Shown here piece after piece: positions 17,337 through 26,501 of a stretch of DNA of 64,000 nt. The stretch lies in NCBI GenBank assembly GCA_900110395.1, contig FODP01000002.1, forward strand, positions 372,001 through 436,000, written 5' to 3'. The notes beneath the pieces are model-generated. The model did no database searches, was not told where the DNA came from, and saw only the letters and a program-made list of their open reading frames with translations. Position numbers and translations under genes: made by a program. This stretch comes from Rhodospirillales bacterium URHD0017. Its GTDB lineage: Bacteria > Pseudomonadota > Alphaproteobacteria > Reyranellales > Reyranellaceae. The number at the start of each line of letters is the position of its first letter. The stretch's first letter is position 1.

Positions 17337-19565
17337 GTGCCCCCATCGTCAGCTCGCCGGTCGCGCCTGTCGGAAGGCCTCCCCTATCCTCTCGGCGCGA
17401 CCTGGGATGGGCTGGGCGTCAATTTTGCCCTGTTCTCGGCCAACGCCACCAAAGTCGAGCTCTGCCTGTTCGAGGAGGGCGGCCGGCGCGAGGTCGAGCG
17501 CATCGCCCTGCCGGAGTACACCGACGAGGTGTGGCACGGTTACCTGCCCGATGCCCGGCCGGGTACGGTCTACGGCTATCGCGTGCACGGCCCGTATGAG
17601 CCCTCGGCCGGCCACCGCTTCAACCCCAACAAGCTGCTGATCGATCCCTACGCCAAGCAGATGATCAGCCATATCGAGTGGAACCCGGCGCTGTTCGGCT
17701 ACCAGGTCGAGAGCGGCGACGACACGACCTTCGACGAGCGCGACAGCGCTCCCTACGTCATGAAGGCCAGCGTTGTCGACACGGCCTTCACCTGGCGCAA
17801 CGGGCGGCGGCGCATCCCTTGGGAGAACACCGTCGTCTACGAGGCGCATGTGCGCGGGCTGACCAAGCGCCATCCGGCGCTGCCCGAGGCACTGCGCGGC
17901 ACCTATGCCGGCCTGGCGAGCGCCGAGATCACCGGCTACCTCGGCTCGCTCGGCGTCAGCACGGTCGAGTTGCTGCCGGTCCACACCTTCGTCGACGACA
18001 GCTACCTGCTCGACAAGGGGCTCAAGAACTACTGGGGCTACAACACGATCGGCTTCTTCGCGCCCGCCCGGCGTTACGCGGCCAATGCCGACTTCGCCTT
18101 TGCAGAATTCAAGGAGATGGTGGCCCATCTGCACGATGCCGGACTCGAGGTCATCCTCGACGTCGTCTACAACCACACCGCCGAGGGCAACGAGCTCGGT
18201 CCCACGCTGTCCTTCAAAGGCATCGACAATGCCTCCTACTACAGGTTGGCACCCGAACCGCGGCACTACATCAACGACACCGGCACCGGCAACACCGTGA
18301 ACCTCAGCAACAGCCGCGTGCTGCAGATGGTGATGGACAGCCTGCGCTACTGGGCCAACGACATGCGCGTCGACGGTTTCCGCTTCGACCTCGCCACCAT
18401 CCTGGCGCGCGAACCGCACGGCTTCCACGAAGACGGCCGTTTCCTCGACGCCTGCCGGCAGGACCCTACGCTCAGCCAGGTCAAGCTGATCGCCGAGCCG
18501 TGGGACATCGGGCCCGGCGGCTATCAGGTCGGCCGCTTCTCGCCGGGCTGGGCGGAATGGAACGACCGCTATCGCGACACGGTACGGGCCTATTGGCGCG
18601 GCGACGACGGCAAGCTGCCCGATCTCGCGGCGCGGCTCTCCGCCTCGGCCGACCTGTTCGCCAAGCGCGGCCGCAAGCCGTGGGCCTCGATCAATTTCGT
18701 GGCGGCGCACGACGGCTTCACGCTCAACGACCTCGTTTCCTACAACGACAAGCACAACGAGGCGAACGGCGAGGACAACCGCGACGGCCACAGCCACAAC
18801 CTGTCGGCCAATTACGGCGTCGAGGGGCCGACCGACGATCCGCAGATTCGCGCCCTGCGGTTCATCCAGATGCGCAACATCCTGGCGACCCTGCTGCTGT
18901 CGCGCGGGACGCCCATGCTGCTGGGCGGCGATGAGATCGCGCGCAGCCAGGGCGGCAACAACAACAGCTACTGCCAGGACAACGAGATCTCCTGGGTCGA
19001 CTGGGAAGGCGCCGGGCCGGACGGCCGCGCCCAGGCCGAGTTCGTGCGCAAGCTGCTGATGATCCGCCGGGCGCTGCCCATGCTGCGGCGCGGCCGCTTC
19101 CTCACCGGGGCCTACGACGAGGAGATCGGCGTCAAGGACGTGGGATGGCTGACGCCGGCCGGCGAGGAGATGACTCCGGAGAACTGGGAGGATGCGCATG
19201 GCCGCTGCATCGGCATATTGCTGGACGGCCGCGCGCAGGAGACCGGCATCCGGCGCGTGGGCGATGATTCCACCCTGCTGATCATCACCAATGCGCACAG
19301 CGAGGTTGTGCCGTTCACCTTGCCCACGGCGGCGGGCGGCAGTCGTTGGATCAAGCTCCTGGACACGCACAAGCCCGACGACACCGCGCTTGCCGGTTCG
19401 GCGTTCGGCGAGAGGTATGAGGTGCCGGGCCGTGCACTGCTGCTGTTCGTGCTGCAGCCGGAGCGCACGCCGCAGCGCGCGACGGCGGCTGAGCGATCGT
19501 TCCAGCGAGTGGTACAGGCGGTCGAAGAGGCGGCCTTGAAGGCGGTGCGGTTTGGATTCGAGTGA
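17337..19565 (+). CDS. glgX: glycogen debranching enzyme GlgX
   Basis: A 742-residue GH13 isoamylase-type enzyme that cleaves alpha-1,6 branches of phosphorylase-trimmed glycogen. An N-terminal CBM48 region (LGATWDGLGVNFALFSANAT) precedes the barrel. GH13 motifs are in order: DVVYNHTAEG, the nucleophile Asp in RVDGFRFDLA, the acid Glu in LIAEPWDIGPGG and the HD pair in FVAAHDGFTLNDL. It starts at GTG 17337. No other glycogen gene lies within the window, so it stands apart from a glg operon. A long antisense open frame covering it is a codon-bias shadow. Confidence 0.95.
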   Translation: MPPSSARRSRLSEGLPYPLGATWDGLGVNFALFSANATKVELCLFEEGGRREVERIALPEYTDEVWHGYLPDARPGTVYGYRVHGPYEPSAGHRFNPNKLLIDPYAKQMISHIEWNPALFGYQVESGDDTTFDERDSAPYVMKASVVDTAFTWRNGRRRIPWENTVVYEAHVRGLTKRHPALPEALRGTYAGLASAEITGYLGSLGVSTVELLPVHTFVDDSYLLDKGLKNYWGYNTIGFFAPARRYAANADFAFAEFKEMVAHLHDAGLEVILDVVYNHTAEGNELGPTLSFKGIDNASYYRLAPEPRHYINDTGTGNTVNLSNSRVLQMVMDSLRYWANDMRVDGFRFDLATILAREPHGFHEDGRFLDACRQDPTLSQVKLIAEPWDIGPGGYQVGRFSPGWAEWNDRYRDTVRAYWRGDDGKLPDLAARLSASADLFAKRGRKPWASINFVAAHDGFTLNDLVSYNDKHNEANGEDNRDGHSHNLSANYGVEGPTDDPQIRALRFIQMRNILATLLLSRGTPMLLGGDEIARSQGGNNNSYCQDNEISWVDWEGAGPDGRAQAEFVRKLLMIRRALPMLRRGRFLTGAYDEEIGVKDVGWLTPAGEEMTPENWEDAHGRCIGILLDGRAQETGIRRVGDDSTLLIITNAHSEVVPFTLPTAAGGSRWIKLLDTHKPDDTALAGSAFGERYEVPGRALLLFVLQPERTPQRATAAERSFQRVVQAVEEAALKAVRFGFE

Positions 19566-19916
19566 TTTCGCGCCGGCATGACGAGCGGTCGGCGCGGCGC
19601 GACGAGGGAGATGCTGTTCGAGTCTGCGAACCGGACGGCATCGTACGGGGCAGCATCGGTAACAGATGTTTGCCACCCCCGACTCATCGGCAGCGCGCCG
19701 TGCAGCGACGCGCTTCATGTGGCATAGCGCGGGGACTGCAGGTTCTAACCTGCCTATCCACGTCCTTGTCGGCTGACTGACCGTAACGGTGTCGGCTTGC
19801 ACCGCAGGCGGCACCATGCATCGATGACCGCGCCTCAACTGTCCGCAATGGGACAATCATTCCTGCCGGCTCGAGGCCAAAGAAATCCAGGCAGGGCAGC
19901 GTTCGTGTGGCTGCCG
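19566..19916. other. 351-bp intergenic region between convergent glgX and the alcohol dehydrogenase gene
   Basis: No convincing gene. It contains a short perfect hairpin at 19738-19753 (GCAGGTT, CT loop, AACCTGC) that could terminate either gene, and the Crp-format inverted repeat at 19840-19855 listed separately. The composition is less GC-rich than the flanking genes. Confidence 0.5.
19840..19855. promoter_or_regulatory. TGTCC-N6-GGACA inverted repeat (Crp/Fnr-format)
   Basis: TGTCCGCAATGGGACA has 5-bp arms separated by 6 bp, the spacing used by Crp/Fnr-family dimers (TGTGA-N6-TCACA, TTGAT-N4-ATCAA). A near match, TGTCCCAAATGGGACG, occurs at 24514-24529 beside the Crp/Fnr-like regulator. 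Here it lies between convergent genes, so no promoter is obvious nearby. Confidence 0.35.
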
Positions 19917-21092
19917 TCAGCCGCCCGGCCTCAGCATGACCTTGATGACGCCGTCCTTCTTGTCGCGAAACTTGTTGTACATCTCCGGCGCATCTTCGAG
20001 GGCGGCCGGGTGCGTCACGACGAAGCTCGGGTCGATCGCCCCCGCCTTGATCTTGTCCAGGAGAGGCTTGGTGTAGGCCTGGACGTGGGTCTGGCCCATC
20101 TTGACGGTGAGTCCCTTGTTCATCGCCGCGCCGAGCGGGATCTTGTCGGCCATGCCGACATAGACGCCGGGGATCGAGATCGTCCCTCCCTTGCGGCAAC
20201 ACATGATCGCCTCGCGCAGCACGTGGACGCGATCGGTCGCCAGCATCACGGAAGTCTTCACCTTGTCGAGGATGGCGTCGGCCGCGCCGTGACCTGAGGC
20301 CTCGCAGCCGACGGCATCGATGCAGCTGTCGGGGCCGCGCTTGGCGGTGCGCGACATCAGCTCGTCATAGACATCGACCTCGGAGAAATCGATCGTCTCG
20401 GCGCCGCCGGCTTCCGCCATGGCGAGACGCTCGGGCACCTCGTCGATGGCGATGACACGACCGGCGCCCATCATCAATGCCGAACGGATGGCAAACTGGC
20501 CGACCGGGCCGCAGCCCCAGATGGCGACGGTGTCGCCCGGCTGGATCTGCGCGTTTTCCGCCGCCATGTAGCCGGTCGGGAAGATATCGGAGAGGAACAG
20601 CGCCTGCTCGTCGGTGACGCTGTCGGGCACCTTGATCGGGCCGATGTCGGCCATCGGCACGCGAAGGTATTCCGCCTGTCCGCCGCTGTAGCCGCCCATC
20701 ATGTGGCTGAAGCCGAACAGTCCGGCGGGGGAATGGCCCATGGCCTTGGCCGCCAGATCGGCGTTGGGATTGGTCCGGTCACAGGCCGAGAACAGGCCCT
20801 TCTGGCAAAACCAGCACTGGCCGCAGCTAATCGTGAAGGGTACGACGACGCGGTCGCCGATCTTGAGGTTGGTCACTTCCGTGCCAAGCTCGATCACCTC
20901 GCCCATGTTCTCATGGCCGAGAATGTCGCCGCTCTCCATCGTCGGCTGATAGCCGTCGAGCAGATGCAGGTCCGAGCCACAGATCGCACAGGCCGTGATC
21001 CTGATGATCGCGTCGCGGGGATGTTCGATCCTGGGATCCGGAACCGTGTCGACGCGGACGTCGCCCGTTCCGTGCCAGCACAGTGCGCGCAT
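19917..21092 (-). CDS. zinc-dependent alcohol dehydrogenase, formaldehyde-dehydrogenase-like
   Basis: A 391-residue medium-chain dehydrogenase. The catalytic zinc site shows [13 protein letters not shown] and [12 protein letters not shown]; the structural zinc loop shows [16 protein letters not shown]. The Rossmann nucleotide motif is [14 protein letters not shown], followed by ViAIDEV-type acidic residues that favour NAD. The length and the [17 protein letters not shown] segment resemble glutathione-independent formaldehyde dehydrogenase relatives. The start is ATG 21092, with GGAGAC about 7 bases upstream, rather than the in-frame codon at 21110. The substrate is uncertain; aldehyde or alcohol detoxification would fit the nearby oxidative-stress genes. 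Confidence 0.9.
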   Translation of the reverse strand: MRALCWHGTGDVRVDTVPDPRIEHPRDAIIRITACAICGSDLHLLDGYQPTMESGDILGHENMGEVIELGTEVTNLKIGDRVVVPFTISCGQCWFCQKGLFSACDRTNPNADLAAKAMGHSPAGLFGFSHMMGGYSGGQAEYLRVPMADIGPIKVPDSVTDEQALFLSDIFPTGYMAAENAQIQPGDTVAIWGCGPVGQFAIRSALMMGAGRVIAIDEVPERLAMAEAGGAETIDFSEVDVYDELMSRTAKRGPDSCIDAVGCEASGHGAADAILDKVKTSVMLATDRVHVLREAIMCCRKGGTISIPGVYVGMADKIPLGAAMNKGLTVKMGQTHVQAYTKPLLDKIKAGAIDPSFVVTHPAALEDAPEMYNKFRDKKDGVIKVMLRPGG

Positions 21093-21216
21093 GTTTCGTC
21101 TCCAATCCAAATGAGCGGCGCGGGCCCGCGCCGATTTCCTGAATGTCCGTCACGAAGCGAACGGCGCCGGCGACCAACTCGTTGCTGCTCAACAGCGCTT
21201 TTCGCGCGCGCTCGTG

Positions 21217-21903
21217 TCATCGCGACGCCAGCGGTGATTCCGGGTAGCGCGCCAGCAGGTCGGCGGGATCCCTGAAGACGGCGACGCAGCCTGCCCCCTT
21301 CAGTTCATCCTCCGACCAGCCGCCGCAGAGCAGGCCGACGGTCCGTAGGCCGGCCTTGGCCGCAGCCTCGGCGTCGTACGGCGTGTCGCCGATCACGAGG
21401 GCCTGCGCCGGCTGCACAATCTCGAGCCTGGCCAGCGCCGCCCGGAAGATGTCGGGATGAGGCTTGCTCTTCTCCGCATCGTCGGACGAGGTCTCGACGT
21501 CGATCAGATCGACGATATTGGCGATCTTCTTGTATTGCGCCAGCTCGTCCTCCTTGGCGGAGGAAGCGAGCGCGATGGCCTTGCCGTCGGCGATCACGCG
21601 CTGGAGCAGCTCGCGCACGCCGGGAAAAGGCTTTATGCGACGGAGATAGCGTTCCTTGAGCAAGGCGCCGCGACGTTCTTCGAGCTTTTCACCGAAACGA
21701 TCGATCTCCGCCTGCGACAGAAAGACCGGCATGAGCTGATCGCCGCCTTTTCCGATCTGCCGGCGGACGTCGCCGAACCGGACCTCGTGTCCGAATTCGG
21801 CAAGGGCGTCGACCCAGGCCTGGGCGTGGACGTCGACCGAATCGATGAGCGTGCCGTCGACGTCGAAGACGACCGCCTTGAGGGACTCGTGCTGTCTGAT
21901 CAT
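21217..21903 (-). CDS. HAD-family hydrolase (phosphoglycolate phosphatase-like)
   Basis: A 228-residue HAD phosphatase of the Gph/beta-phosphoglucomutase type. Motif I is AVVFDVDGTLIDSVD near residues 10-24, with nucleophile Asp14 and acid Asp16. Motif II is IALASSAKEDE. The motif III lysine is in KSKPHPDIF, and motif IV is VIGDTPYDAEAAAKAG. A helical cap lies between motifs I and II. The substrate cannot be told from sequence. It is the first gene of a minus-strand run that may include the alcohol dehydrogenase downstream; a 124-bp gap separates them. Confidence 0.9.
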   Translation of the reverse strand: MIRQHESLKAVVFDVDGTLIDSVDVHAQAWVDALAEFGHEVRFGDVRRQIGKGGDQLMPVFLSQAEIDRFGEKLEERRGALLKERYLRRIKPFPGVRELLQRVIADGKAIALASSAKEDELAQYKKIANIVDLIDVETSSDDAEKSKPHPDIFRAALARLEIVQPAQALVIGDTPYDAEAAAKAGLRTVGLLCGGWSEDELKGAGCVAVFRDPADLLARYPESPLASR

Positions 21904-21937
21904 GCAGGCTAATGCGTTCGACGGCCGATACGTTGCA

Positions 21938-23275
21938 CTAGTCCATCATCCCCCGAAGCAGCACGCCGTTCAGCCCGATCAGGCCGGCGGTCATCGTCCA
22001 GGCGATGGCCGCGGTGAAGGGGCCGTTGGCGAACTTGCCCATCGATGCCCTGCTGCCCGTGAGGCGCACCAGGGGATAGACGGCGAAGGGCAGCTGCAGG
22101 CTCAGCACGACCTGGCTCAGGATGAGGAGCTGCGTCGCGCCCGCTTCGCCATAGGCCGTGACGACAAACAGCGCCGGCACCATGGCCAGCAGGCGGGCCA
22201 CGAGCCGGCGCGCCCAGGCCGGCCAGCGAAAGCGGGTGAACCCTTCCATGACGATCTGTCCGGCTATGGTGCCGGTGACGGAGGCGTTGTGGCCCGCGGC
22301 CAGCAGGGCCACCGCGAACAACGTCCCGGCCGCGCCGACGCGCAACGCCGGCGTCAGAAGGCGGTAGGCCTCGTCGATGCCCACGACCTCGGTCATGGCG
22401 GCATGGAAGGTCGAGGCGGCCAGCACGAGAATCGACGCGTTGACGAAGATCGCGAGCGTCAGCGCCACGACGATGTCGATGGTCGCGAACCGCATCGCCT
22501 CGCGCTTGCCCGCGTCGGTGCGCCGAAAGTCGCGCGTCTGCACGATCGATGAGTGCAGGTAAAGGTTATGCGGCATGACCGTGGCGCCGAGGATGCCGAT
22601 GGCGAGATAGAGCATCGCCGGGTCGGTGACGATCTCGGCGCGCGGCACAAGCCCGTCGAGCACGGCGGCGAGCGGTGGTCGGGCGAGGGCCAGCTCGACG
22701 ATGAAGCAGAGACCGATCACGGCCATCAGCGACACGACCAGCGCCTCGAGCTTGCGAAAGCCGCGCGCCTGCAGGGCCAGCACCAGCAGCACCTCGAGGC
22801 CGGTCAAGGCGACGCCGAGGGCAAGGTCGAGGCCGAACAGCAGCCTGAGCGCGATCGCCGCGCCGATCAGCTCGGCGAGGTCGCAGGCGACGATGGCGAG
22901 CTCGCACAGCAGCCACAGGAGCATCCGGGTCATGGCGCCGTAGCGCTGGCGGCAGGCCTGCGCGAGATCGAGGCCTGTGACGATGCCCAGTCGCGCCGCC
23001 AGGCGCTGCAGGAACATCGCCATGAGGTTGGCGAGCACGACGACCGAGAGCAGCCGATAGCCGAAGGCCGAGCCGCCGGCGATGCCGGTCGCCCAGTTGC
23101 CGGGATCCATGTAGCCCACGGCGACGAGGTAGCCGGGGCCCGAGAAGGCAAAGAGCTTGCGCCAGAACGAAGCGGCCGGGATGCCGACGCTGCGATGCGC
23201 TTCCCGCCGGGGCAACAGATCGGCGGAAAGCGCATCGGCCGTCGCCACCGCTTCAGGAGGCGGCGGTGGCGTCAC
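21938..23275 (-). CDS. mntH: Nramp-type divalent metal (manganese) transporter
   Basis: A 445-residue Nramp protein with about eleven membrane helices. It has the TM1 metal motif [15 protein letters not shown] and the TM6 motif [16 protein letters not shown]. It imports Mn2+ (or Fe2+) with protons. Its start lies 2 bases after the stop of the manganese catalase gene, so the two are co-transcribed. That pairing supports manganese as the cargo and loading of the catalase as one purpose. The gene symbol follows the family; direct orthology to E. coli mntH is not proven. Confidence 0.93.
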   Translation of the reverse strand: MTPPPPPEAVATADALSADLLPRREAHRSVGIPAASFWRKLFAFSGPGYLVAVGYMDPGNWATGIAGGSAFGYRLLSVVVLANLMAMFLQRLAARLGIVTGLDLAQACRQRYGAMTRMLLWLLCELAIVACDLAELIGAAIALRLLFGLDLALGVALTGLEVLLVLALQARGFRKLEALVVSLMAVIGLCFIVELALARPPLAAVLDGLVPRAEIVTDPAMLYLAIGILGATVMPHNLYLHSSIVQTRDFRRTDAGKREAMRFATIDIVVALTLAIFVNASILVLAASTFHAAMTEVVGIDEAYRLLTPALRVGAAGTLFAVALLAAGHNASVTGTIAGQIVMEGFTRFRWPAWARRLVARLLAMVPALFVVTAYGEAGATQLLILSQVVLSLQLPFAVYPLVRLTGSRASMGKFANGPFTAAIAWTMTAGLIGLNGVLLRGMMD

Positions 23276-23277
23276 GA

Positions 23278-24231
23278 TCAGGCGGCTCGCGGCTTCGTGC
23301 GGTCAGCCTTGGTCACATCCGCGGCCGTGCCGTAATCCTCTCCGCCGGTGGTCTTGCCGGCGCCCGGCCCGGCGCCCAGATCGGCGCCCGTCTCGGCGTC
23401 GCACGTGGGATCGGAGACCAGACGCTCACTCACCTTCTTGGCCGCCGTGGCCTCGGCGCGATTCAACTTGACGCTGGCAGTGCCGTCGCCCTCATCGGCC
23501 GGCATGACCTCCTCGAGATCGTCGACCCGCTCCCACTGCTCGCCGGCATTCCAGGGGCCGCTCATGTCGCCGTCACCCTGGGAGGTGTTGACGTACATGT
23601 CGGCAAAAGGACCGATGCCGAGCAGCTTGCCGGAGGGGAAGTTGTCGGTGATGGCATAGAGCGCCTTCTCGAACGACTTCTGATGGGCGATCTCGCGGGT
23701 CATCAGGAAGCCCAGGGCGTCCTTGATGCCGGGATCGTCGGTGATGGCGATCAGCCGCTCGTAGATGATCTTGGCGCGGCTCTCGGCGGCGATGTTGGAT
23801 CGCAGGTCACAGGTCGGCTCGCCGCGCGAATCGACGTAGGCCGCCGTCCACGGCACGCCGGACGAATTGGTGAGCGAAGGGCCGCCGCCAAACAGCAACG
23901 CCTGGGTGTGGCTGTCGCCACCGGCATTCAGCGAACGATAGAGATCGGCCTCCGCGAGCGCCGCCTCGGAGAGCTGGGCCTTGATGCCCTTGTTGAGCAT
24001 GGCGACGATCGAGCCGATGACTTCGAGATGGCTGAGTTCCTCGGTGGCGATGTCGAGCAGCATGTCCTTGCGGCCGGGATCGTCCTCGGCGAGGCCCTGG
24101 GTGAAATAGCGCATGGCGGCGGCGAGCTCGCCGTCGGGACCGCCGAACTGTTCGAGCAGCAGCGACGCGAGCGCGGGATTGGTCTCGCCGACGCGCACGG
24201 TGTACTGCAGGCGCTTGTTGTGCATGAACAT
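23278..24231 (-). CDS. manganese (non-heme) catalase
   Basis: A 317-residue dimanganese catalase that disproportionates hydrogen peroxide. The ferritin-like four-helix bundle shows metal-ligand segments [18 protein letters not shown] and [13 protein letters not shown]. The C terminus is an acidic, Gly-rich tail typical of the family. I place the start at the second ATG (24231, [10 protein letters not shown]): AGGAG lies 8 bases before it but only 2 before the first ATG at 24237, and relatives begin M-F-x-H. It is followed 2 bases later by the Nramp transporter, forming an import-and-use pair. A Crp/Fnr-like gene lies upstream with a candidate operator between them. Confidence 0.93.
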   Translation of the reverse strand: MFMHNKRLQYTVRVGETNPALASLLLEQFGGPDGELAAAMRYFTQGLAEDDPGRKDMLLDIATEELSHLEVIGSIVAMLNKGIKAQLSEAALAEADLYRSLNAGGDSHTQALLFGGGPSLTNSSGVPWTAAYVDSRGEPTCDLRSNIAAESRAKIIYERLIAITDDPGIKDALGFLMTREIAHQKSFEKALYAITDNFPSGKLLGIGPFADMYVNTSQGDGDMSGPWNAGEQWERVDDLEEVMPADEGDGTASVKLNRAEATAAKKVSERLVSDPTCDAETGADLGAGPGAGKTTGGEDYGTAADVTKADRTKPRAA

Positions 24232-24233
24232 CT

Positions 24234-24440
24234 TCATTTCTCCTGATGGGAAGGACTACGAGGCGCAGGCGGTCTCGCCACGAGAAGCCCGCCGGGCACG
24301 CTCGGCGATGACGTGCCCCGGCGGTGAAGCATGGCCAACGACGCGATGCGCCGGCCGATTGCAAGACGTCGCAGGGCAGAGACCTCCACGCTGGCGAGTT
24401 GCCTGCCGATCGTGCGGAGGCCGACAAGGCGATTTGTCAT
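24234..24440 (-). CDS. possible 68-residue basic protein upstream of Mn catalase
   Basis: A short frame beginning MTNRLVGLRTIGRQLASVEV, with a good GGAGG site 4 bases before the ATG. Its TGA overlaps the first ATG of the catalase (ATGA). The product is Arg-rich (18% or so by eye), without known domains. Third-codon-position G+C is lower than in neighbouring genes, which argues against strong coding selection. It could be a leader peptide coupling translation to the catalase, or chance. I list it mainly because of the ribosome site and the overlap. Confidence 0.3.
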   Translation of the reverse strand: MTNRLVGLRTIGRQLASVEVSALRRLAIGRRIASLAMLHRRGTSSPSVPGGLLVARPPAPRSPSHQEK

Positions 24441-24513
24441 GTAACCTCCGAGGACGGGCAGCTGCGGAGAGCCAATGACCCGCCGGCTGGGCAGTTGCCG
24501 CAGACGCACGCTC

Positions 24514-24529
24514 TGTCCCAAATGGGACG
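24514..24529. promoter_or_regulatory. TGTCC-N6-GGAC operator-like repeat upstream of Mn catalase
   Basis: TGTCCCAAATGGGACG contains the perfect inverted repeat GTCCCA-AA-TGGGAC (24515-24528). It lies between the end of the Crp/Fnr-like gene and the Mn catalase start, about 280 bp upstream of the latter. It matches the repeat at 19840 at most positions and has Crp/Fnr-like 5-6-5 geometry. Binding by the adjacent regulator is inference. Confidence 0.45.
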
Positions 24530-24546
24530 TGCCGCTTGGCGGCGGC

Positions 24547-25305
24547 TCACGCCGCCTGGTGGTGCCTCAAGTCTTCCCCGAACAGCCGCCGGTATTCGTC
24601 TTCAGGCACACCGTAGAAGCCGTTCGCCGTCCGCTCGAGGCCGGCGCGGTCGATGATGCGAACGCGATTGCGCATCGAGCGGATCAGTCCCTTGCCCTCG
24701 AGCTCATGCAGGGCCACGGTGACGCCCTGGCGGCGCACGCCCATCAACAGCGCCAGGAATTCGTGGGTCACGAACAATTCGGCGTCACGTATGCGGTCGT
24801 GCCACATCAACAGGCCGCGCGAGAGACGCTCATCGATGCGGGCGCGGCCGGCAGCGATCGCGGCGTGGCTGCCCTGGACCATGAAGGCGTGCACGAAGCG
24901 CAGCAACATGTCGTGCAGGGAACGGCTTTGCCTGGTCGCGTCGCGCAGAGTGGTGGACGACAGGCGCAGCGCGGAACCGGGCGACTGCACCAGCGCCTCA
25001 TGAGCCGCCACGCCGCCGCCAAGGACTGCTTCCAGGCTGGTCATGCCTTCGAAGCCCACCATGCCGACCTCCATGCGGCGGCGGCCTTTGTTGGCGCCGA
25101 CGAGGGAGACGAGGCCACTCTCGACGAAATAGACATGGCGGACAGGCTGACCCGTCGCGTAGAGGACGCGTCCGACGTCGAGCTGCACCGGTTCGAGGGC
25201 GGCGCGCACCAACCCGGCATCTTCAGCTGACAACTGCTGGAGCAGCTGGTTGGCGCAGGGGATGCGAAGGGGGGCTGGACGGCTCAGTGTGGTCGAGTCG
25301 GGCAT
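24547..25305 (-). CDS. Crp/Fnr-family transcriptional regulator
   Basis: A 252-residue protein with an N-terminal cyclic-nucleotide-binding-like beta roll (residues ~25-140, VLYATGQPVRHVYFVESGLV) and a C-terminal winged helix (residues ~165-235, LFVTHEFLALLMGVRRQGVT). The phosphate-binding cassette of true cAMP receptors is not obvious, and there are no N-terminal Fnr cysteines. The recognition-helix region GVRRQGVTVAL resembles the HTH_Crp_2 group seen in alphaproteobacterial stress regulators. It lies upstream of the Mn catalase-Nramp operon on the same strand and divergent from a hemerythrin gene, so control of either is plausible. The effector is unknown. Confidence 0.9.
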   Translation of the reverse strand: MPDSTTLSRPAPLRIPCANQLLQQLSAEDAGLVRAALEPVQLDVGRVLYATGQPVRHVYFVESGLVSLVGANKGRRRMEVGMVGFEGMTSLEAVLGGGVAAHEALVQSPGSALRLSSTTLRDATRQSRSLHDMLLRFVHAFMVQGSHAAIAAGRARIDERLSRGLLMWHDRIRDAELFVTHEFLALLMGVRRQGVTVALHELEGKGLIRSMRNRVRIIDRAGLERTANGFYGVPEDEYRRLFGEDLRHHQAA

Positions 25306-25501
25306 GGCGGGAGGAACTCTCGCCGGCGGCTCACGCGACCATCATGGGCATCATGAGGCTGGCGTCATTGAAGTCGGTCAGGCGCGACAACCAACGACCG
25401 CCGAGCGCTGCCGGTTGCCCTGCCAACCGAAGAGTCGGCAACCTCGGCGAGAAGGGCCCGTTGCCCGAGGCGGGAACACCCGAAAAATCACGGAGACATC
25501 C

Positions 25502-26044
25502 ATGCCGACCACCACACCAGCCGACGCCATCGCGCTGCTGAAAGCGGACCATCGCAAGGTCGAGGCGCTGTTCGAACAGTTCGAGAAGGCCAAGGACATC
25601 GCCGGCAAGCGGAAGCTGGCGCAGGAGATCTGCACCGAGCTCACGGTGCACGCGACAATCGAGGAGGAAATCTTCTATCCGGCCTGCAAAGAGGCCGTGG
25701 AGGACGATCTCGAGCACGAGGCCTATGTCGAGCACGACGGCGCCAAGGTGCTGATCGCGGAGATCGCGCAGGGCAACCCGGAGGACGAATTCTACGGCGC
25801 CAAGGTCATGGTCCTTTCCGAGATGATCAAGCATCACGTGAAGGAAGAGGAGAAGCCCGGTGAAGGCTTCTTCGCCCAGGCGCGCAAGGGCGACGTCGAC
25901 ATGGAAACCCTCGGCGGCACGCTGCAGGCGCGCAAGGCCCAGCTGCTGGCGGCGATCAGGCAGGGCGGGCTCCCGCCTCCGGAGACCCGCAGCTTCACCG
26001 GCCACAAGCTGAAGCAAGGCCATGTCGTCGAGGCCGCCGGCTAG
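25502..26044 (+). CDS. hemerythrin HHE domain protein 1
   Basis: A 180-residue protein with a diiron hemerythrin-like four-helix bundle in residues ~5-130. Ligand-bearing segments are LKADHRKVEALFEQFEKA, HATIEEEIFYPA, YVEHDGAKVL and MIKHHVKEEEK. The C-terminal 50 residues are a family-typical tail ending near FTGHKLKQ. The ATG at 25502 follows CGGAGACATCC; the longer upstream frame has no ribosome site. Such proteins bind oxygen, NO or iron; its role here is unproven. It is closely similar to the second hemerythrin gene 1.7 kb downstream, so the two are probably paralogues. It is divergent from the Crp/Fnr-like gene. Confidence 0.92.
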   Translation: MPTTTPADAIALLKADHRKVEALFEQFEKAKDIAGKRKLAQEICTELTVHATIEEEIFYPACKEAVEDDLEHEAYVEHDGAKVLIAEIAQGNPEDEFYGAKVMVLSEMIKHHVKEEEKPGEGFFAQARKGDVDMETLGGTLQARKAQLLAAIRQGGLPPPETRSFTGHKLKQGHVVEAAG

Positions 26045-26051
26045 CGCACCG

Positions 26052-26109
26052 CGCTCCGCGACGTCTCAGCGGAGCGATGCGAACGACAGGGCAGGCTTGC
26101 GCCTGCCCT
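26052..26109. terminator. two hairpins downstream of hemerythrin 1
   Basis: Two perfect stems lie just after the stop: CGCTCCGC/GCGGAGCG (26052-26076) and AGGGCAGGC/GCCTGCCCT with loop TTGC (26088-26109). Neither has a clear T-tract. They sit between convergent genes and could act as bidirectional terminators or as 3' end stabilisers. Confidence 0.4.
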
Positions 26110-26166
26110 CGTCAGCCACGGTCTGAGCCCGAGCGCTTTCCCTTTCAGGGTCGCTGAAGTCGATCG

Positions 26167-26442
26167 TCAGAAAATCGACTTGCGCTGAAAAGGCAACCGG
26201 CGACCACGACGGTCGCGGGCAAGCTTGGCATCCGGTACCGCGCCGCTGGCGGCGGTCGCCTTCTCCGGCTTCCGGCCTGCCAGCTGCCGTCCGGCGGCTG
26301 TCACGACAACGCCCCGCGCTCCATCTCGAATGACGCCGGACAGCTCCAGTCGAAGCCGCAGCTGAGACGACAACGAAACCGTCTCTCCGTTGACCAGCTT
26401 GCGGAGTATGTCGAGTTCAAGATTGCTGAGGTTGGGCACCAT
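26167..26442 (-). CDS. small hypothetical protein, possibly winged-helix-like
   Basis: A 91-residue protein beginning MVPNLSNLELDILRKLVNGE. Residues 5-55 predict helix-helix-strand (LELDILRKLVNG, LRLRLELSGVIRD, RGVVVTAAGRQLAG), which could be a small winged-helix. The C-terminal 35 residues are basic and disordered, ending LPFQRKSIF. I placed the start at ATG 26442; a longer frame upstream runs antisense-style through the YihY gene and is not credible. It lies 59 bp downstream of the YihY-family gene on the same strand, so they may be co-transcribed. I do not recognise a named family. Confidence 0.5.
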   Translation of the reverse strand: MVPNLSNLELDILRKLVNGETVSLSSQLRLRLELSGVIRDGARGVVVTAAGRQLAGRKPEKATAASGAVPDAKLARDRRGRRLPFQRKSIF

Positions 26443-26501
26443 GCCGCCCCAACGCGCACGTGCCTGGCGAGTTCCGATTCGTGGCGGATCGCGCTTGCTT
26501 C

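Noticed and set aside
19731-19760. tRNA T-arm-like sequence GCAGGTTCTAACCTGC
   Set aside because: The loop is too short for a T loop and no acceptor, D or anticodon arms can be drawn around it; treated as a small hairpin.
17349-19856. 835-codon minus-strand frame opposite glgX
   Set aside because: It is exactly antisense to a well-supported GH13 enzyme; its translation shows repeated Val/Asp/Arg with no domains, a GC-bias shadow.
19797-20297. 166-codon plus-strand frame near the alcohol dehydrogenase gene
   Set aside because: Mostly antisense to the dehydrogenase C terminus, with no conserved motif.
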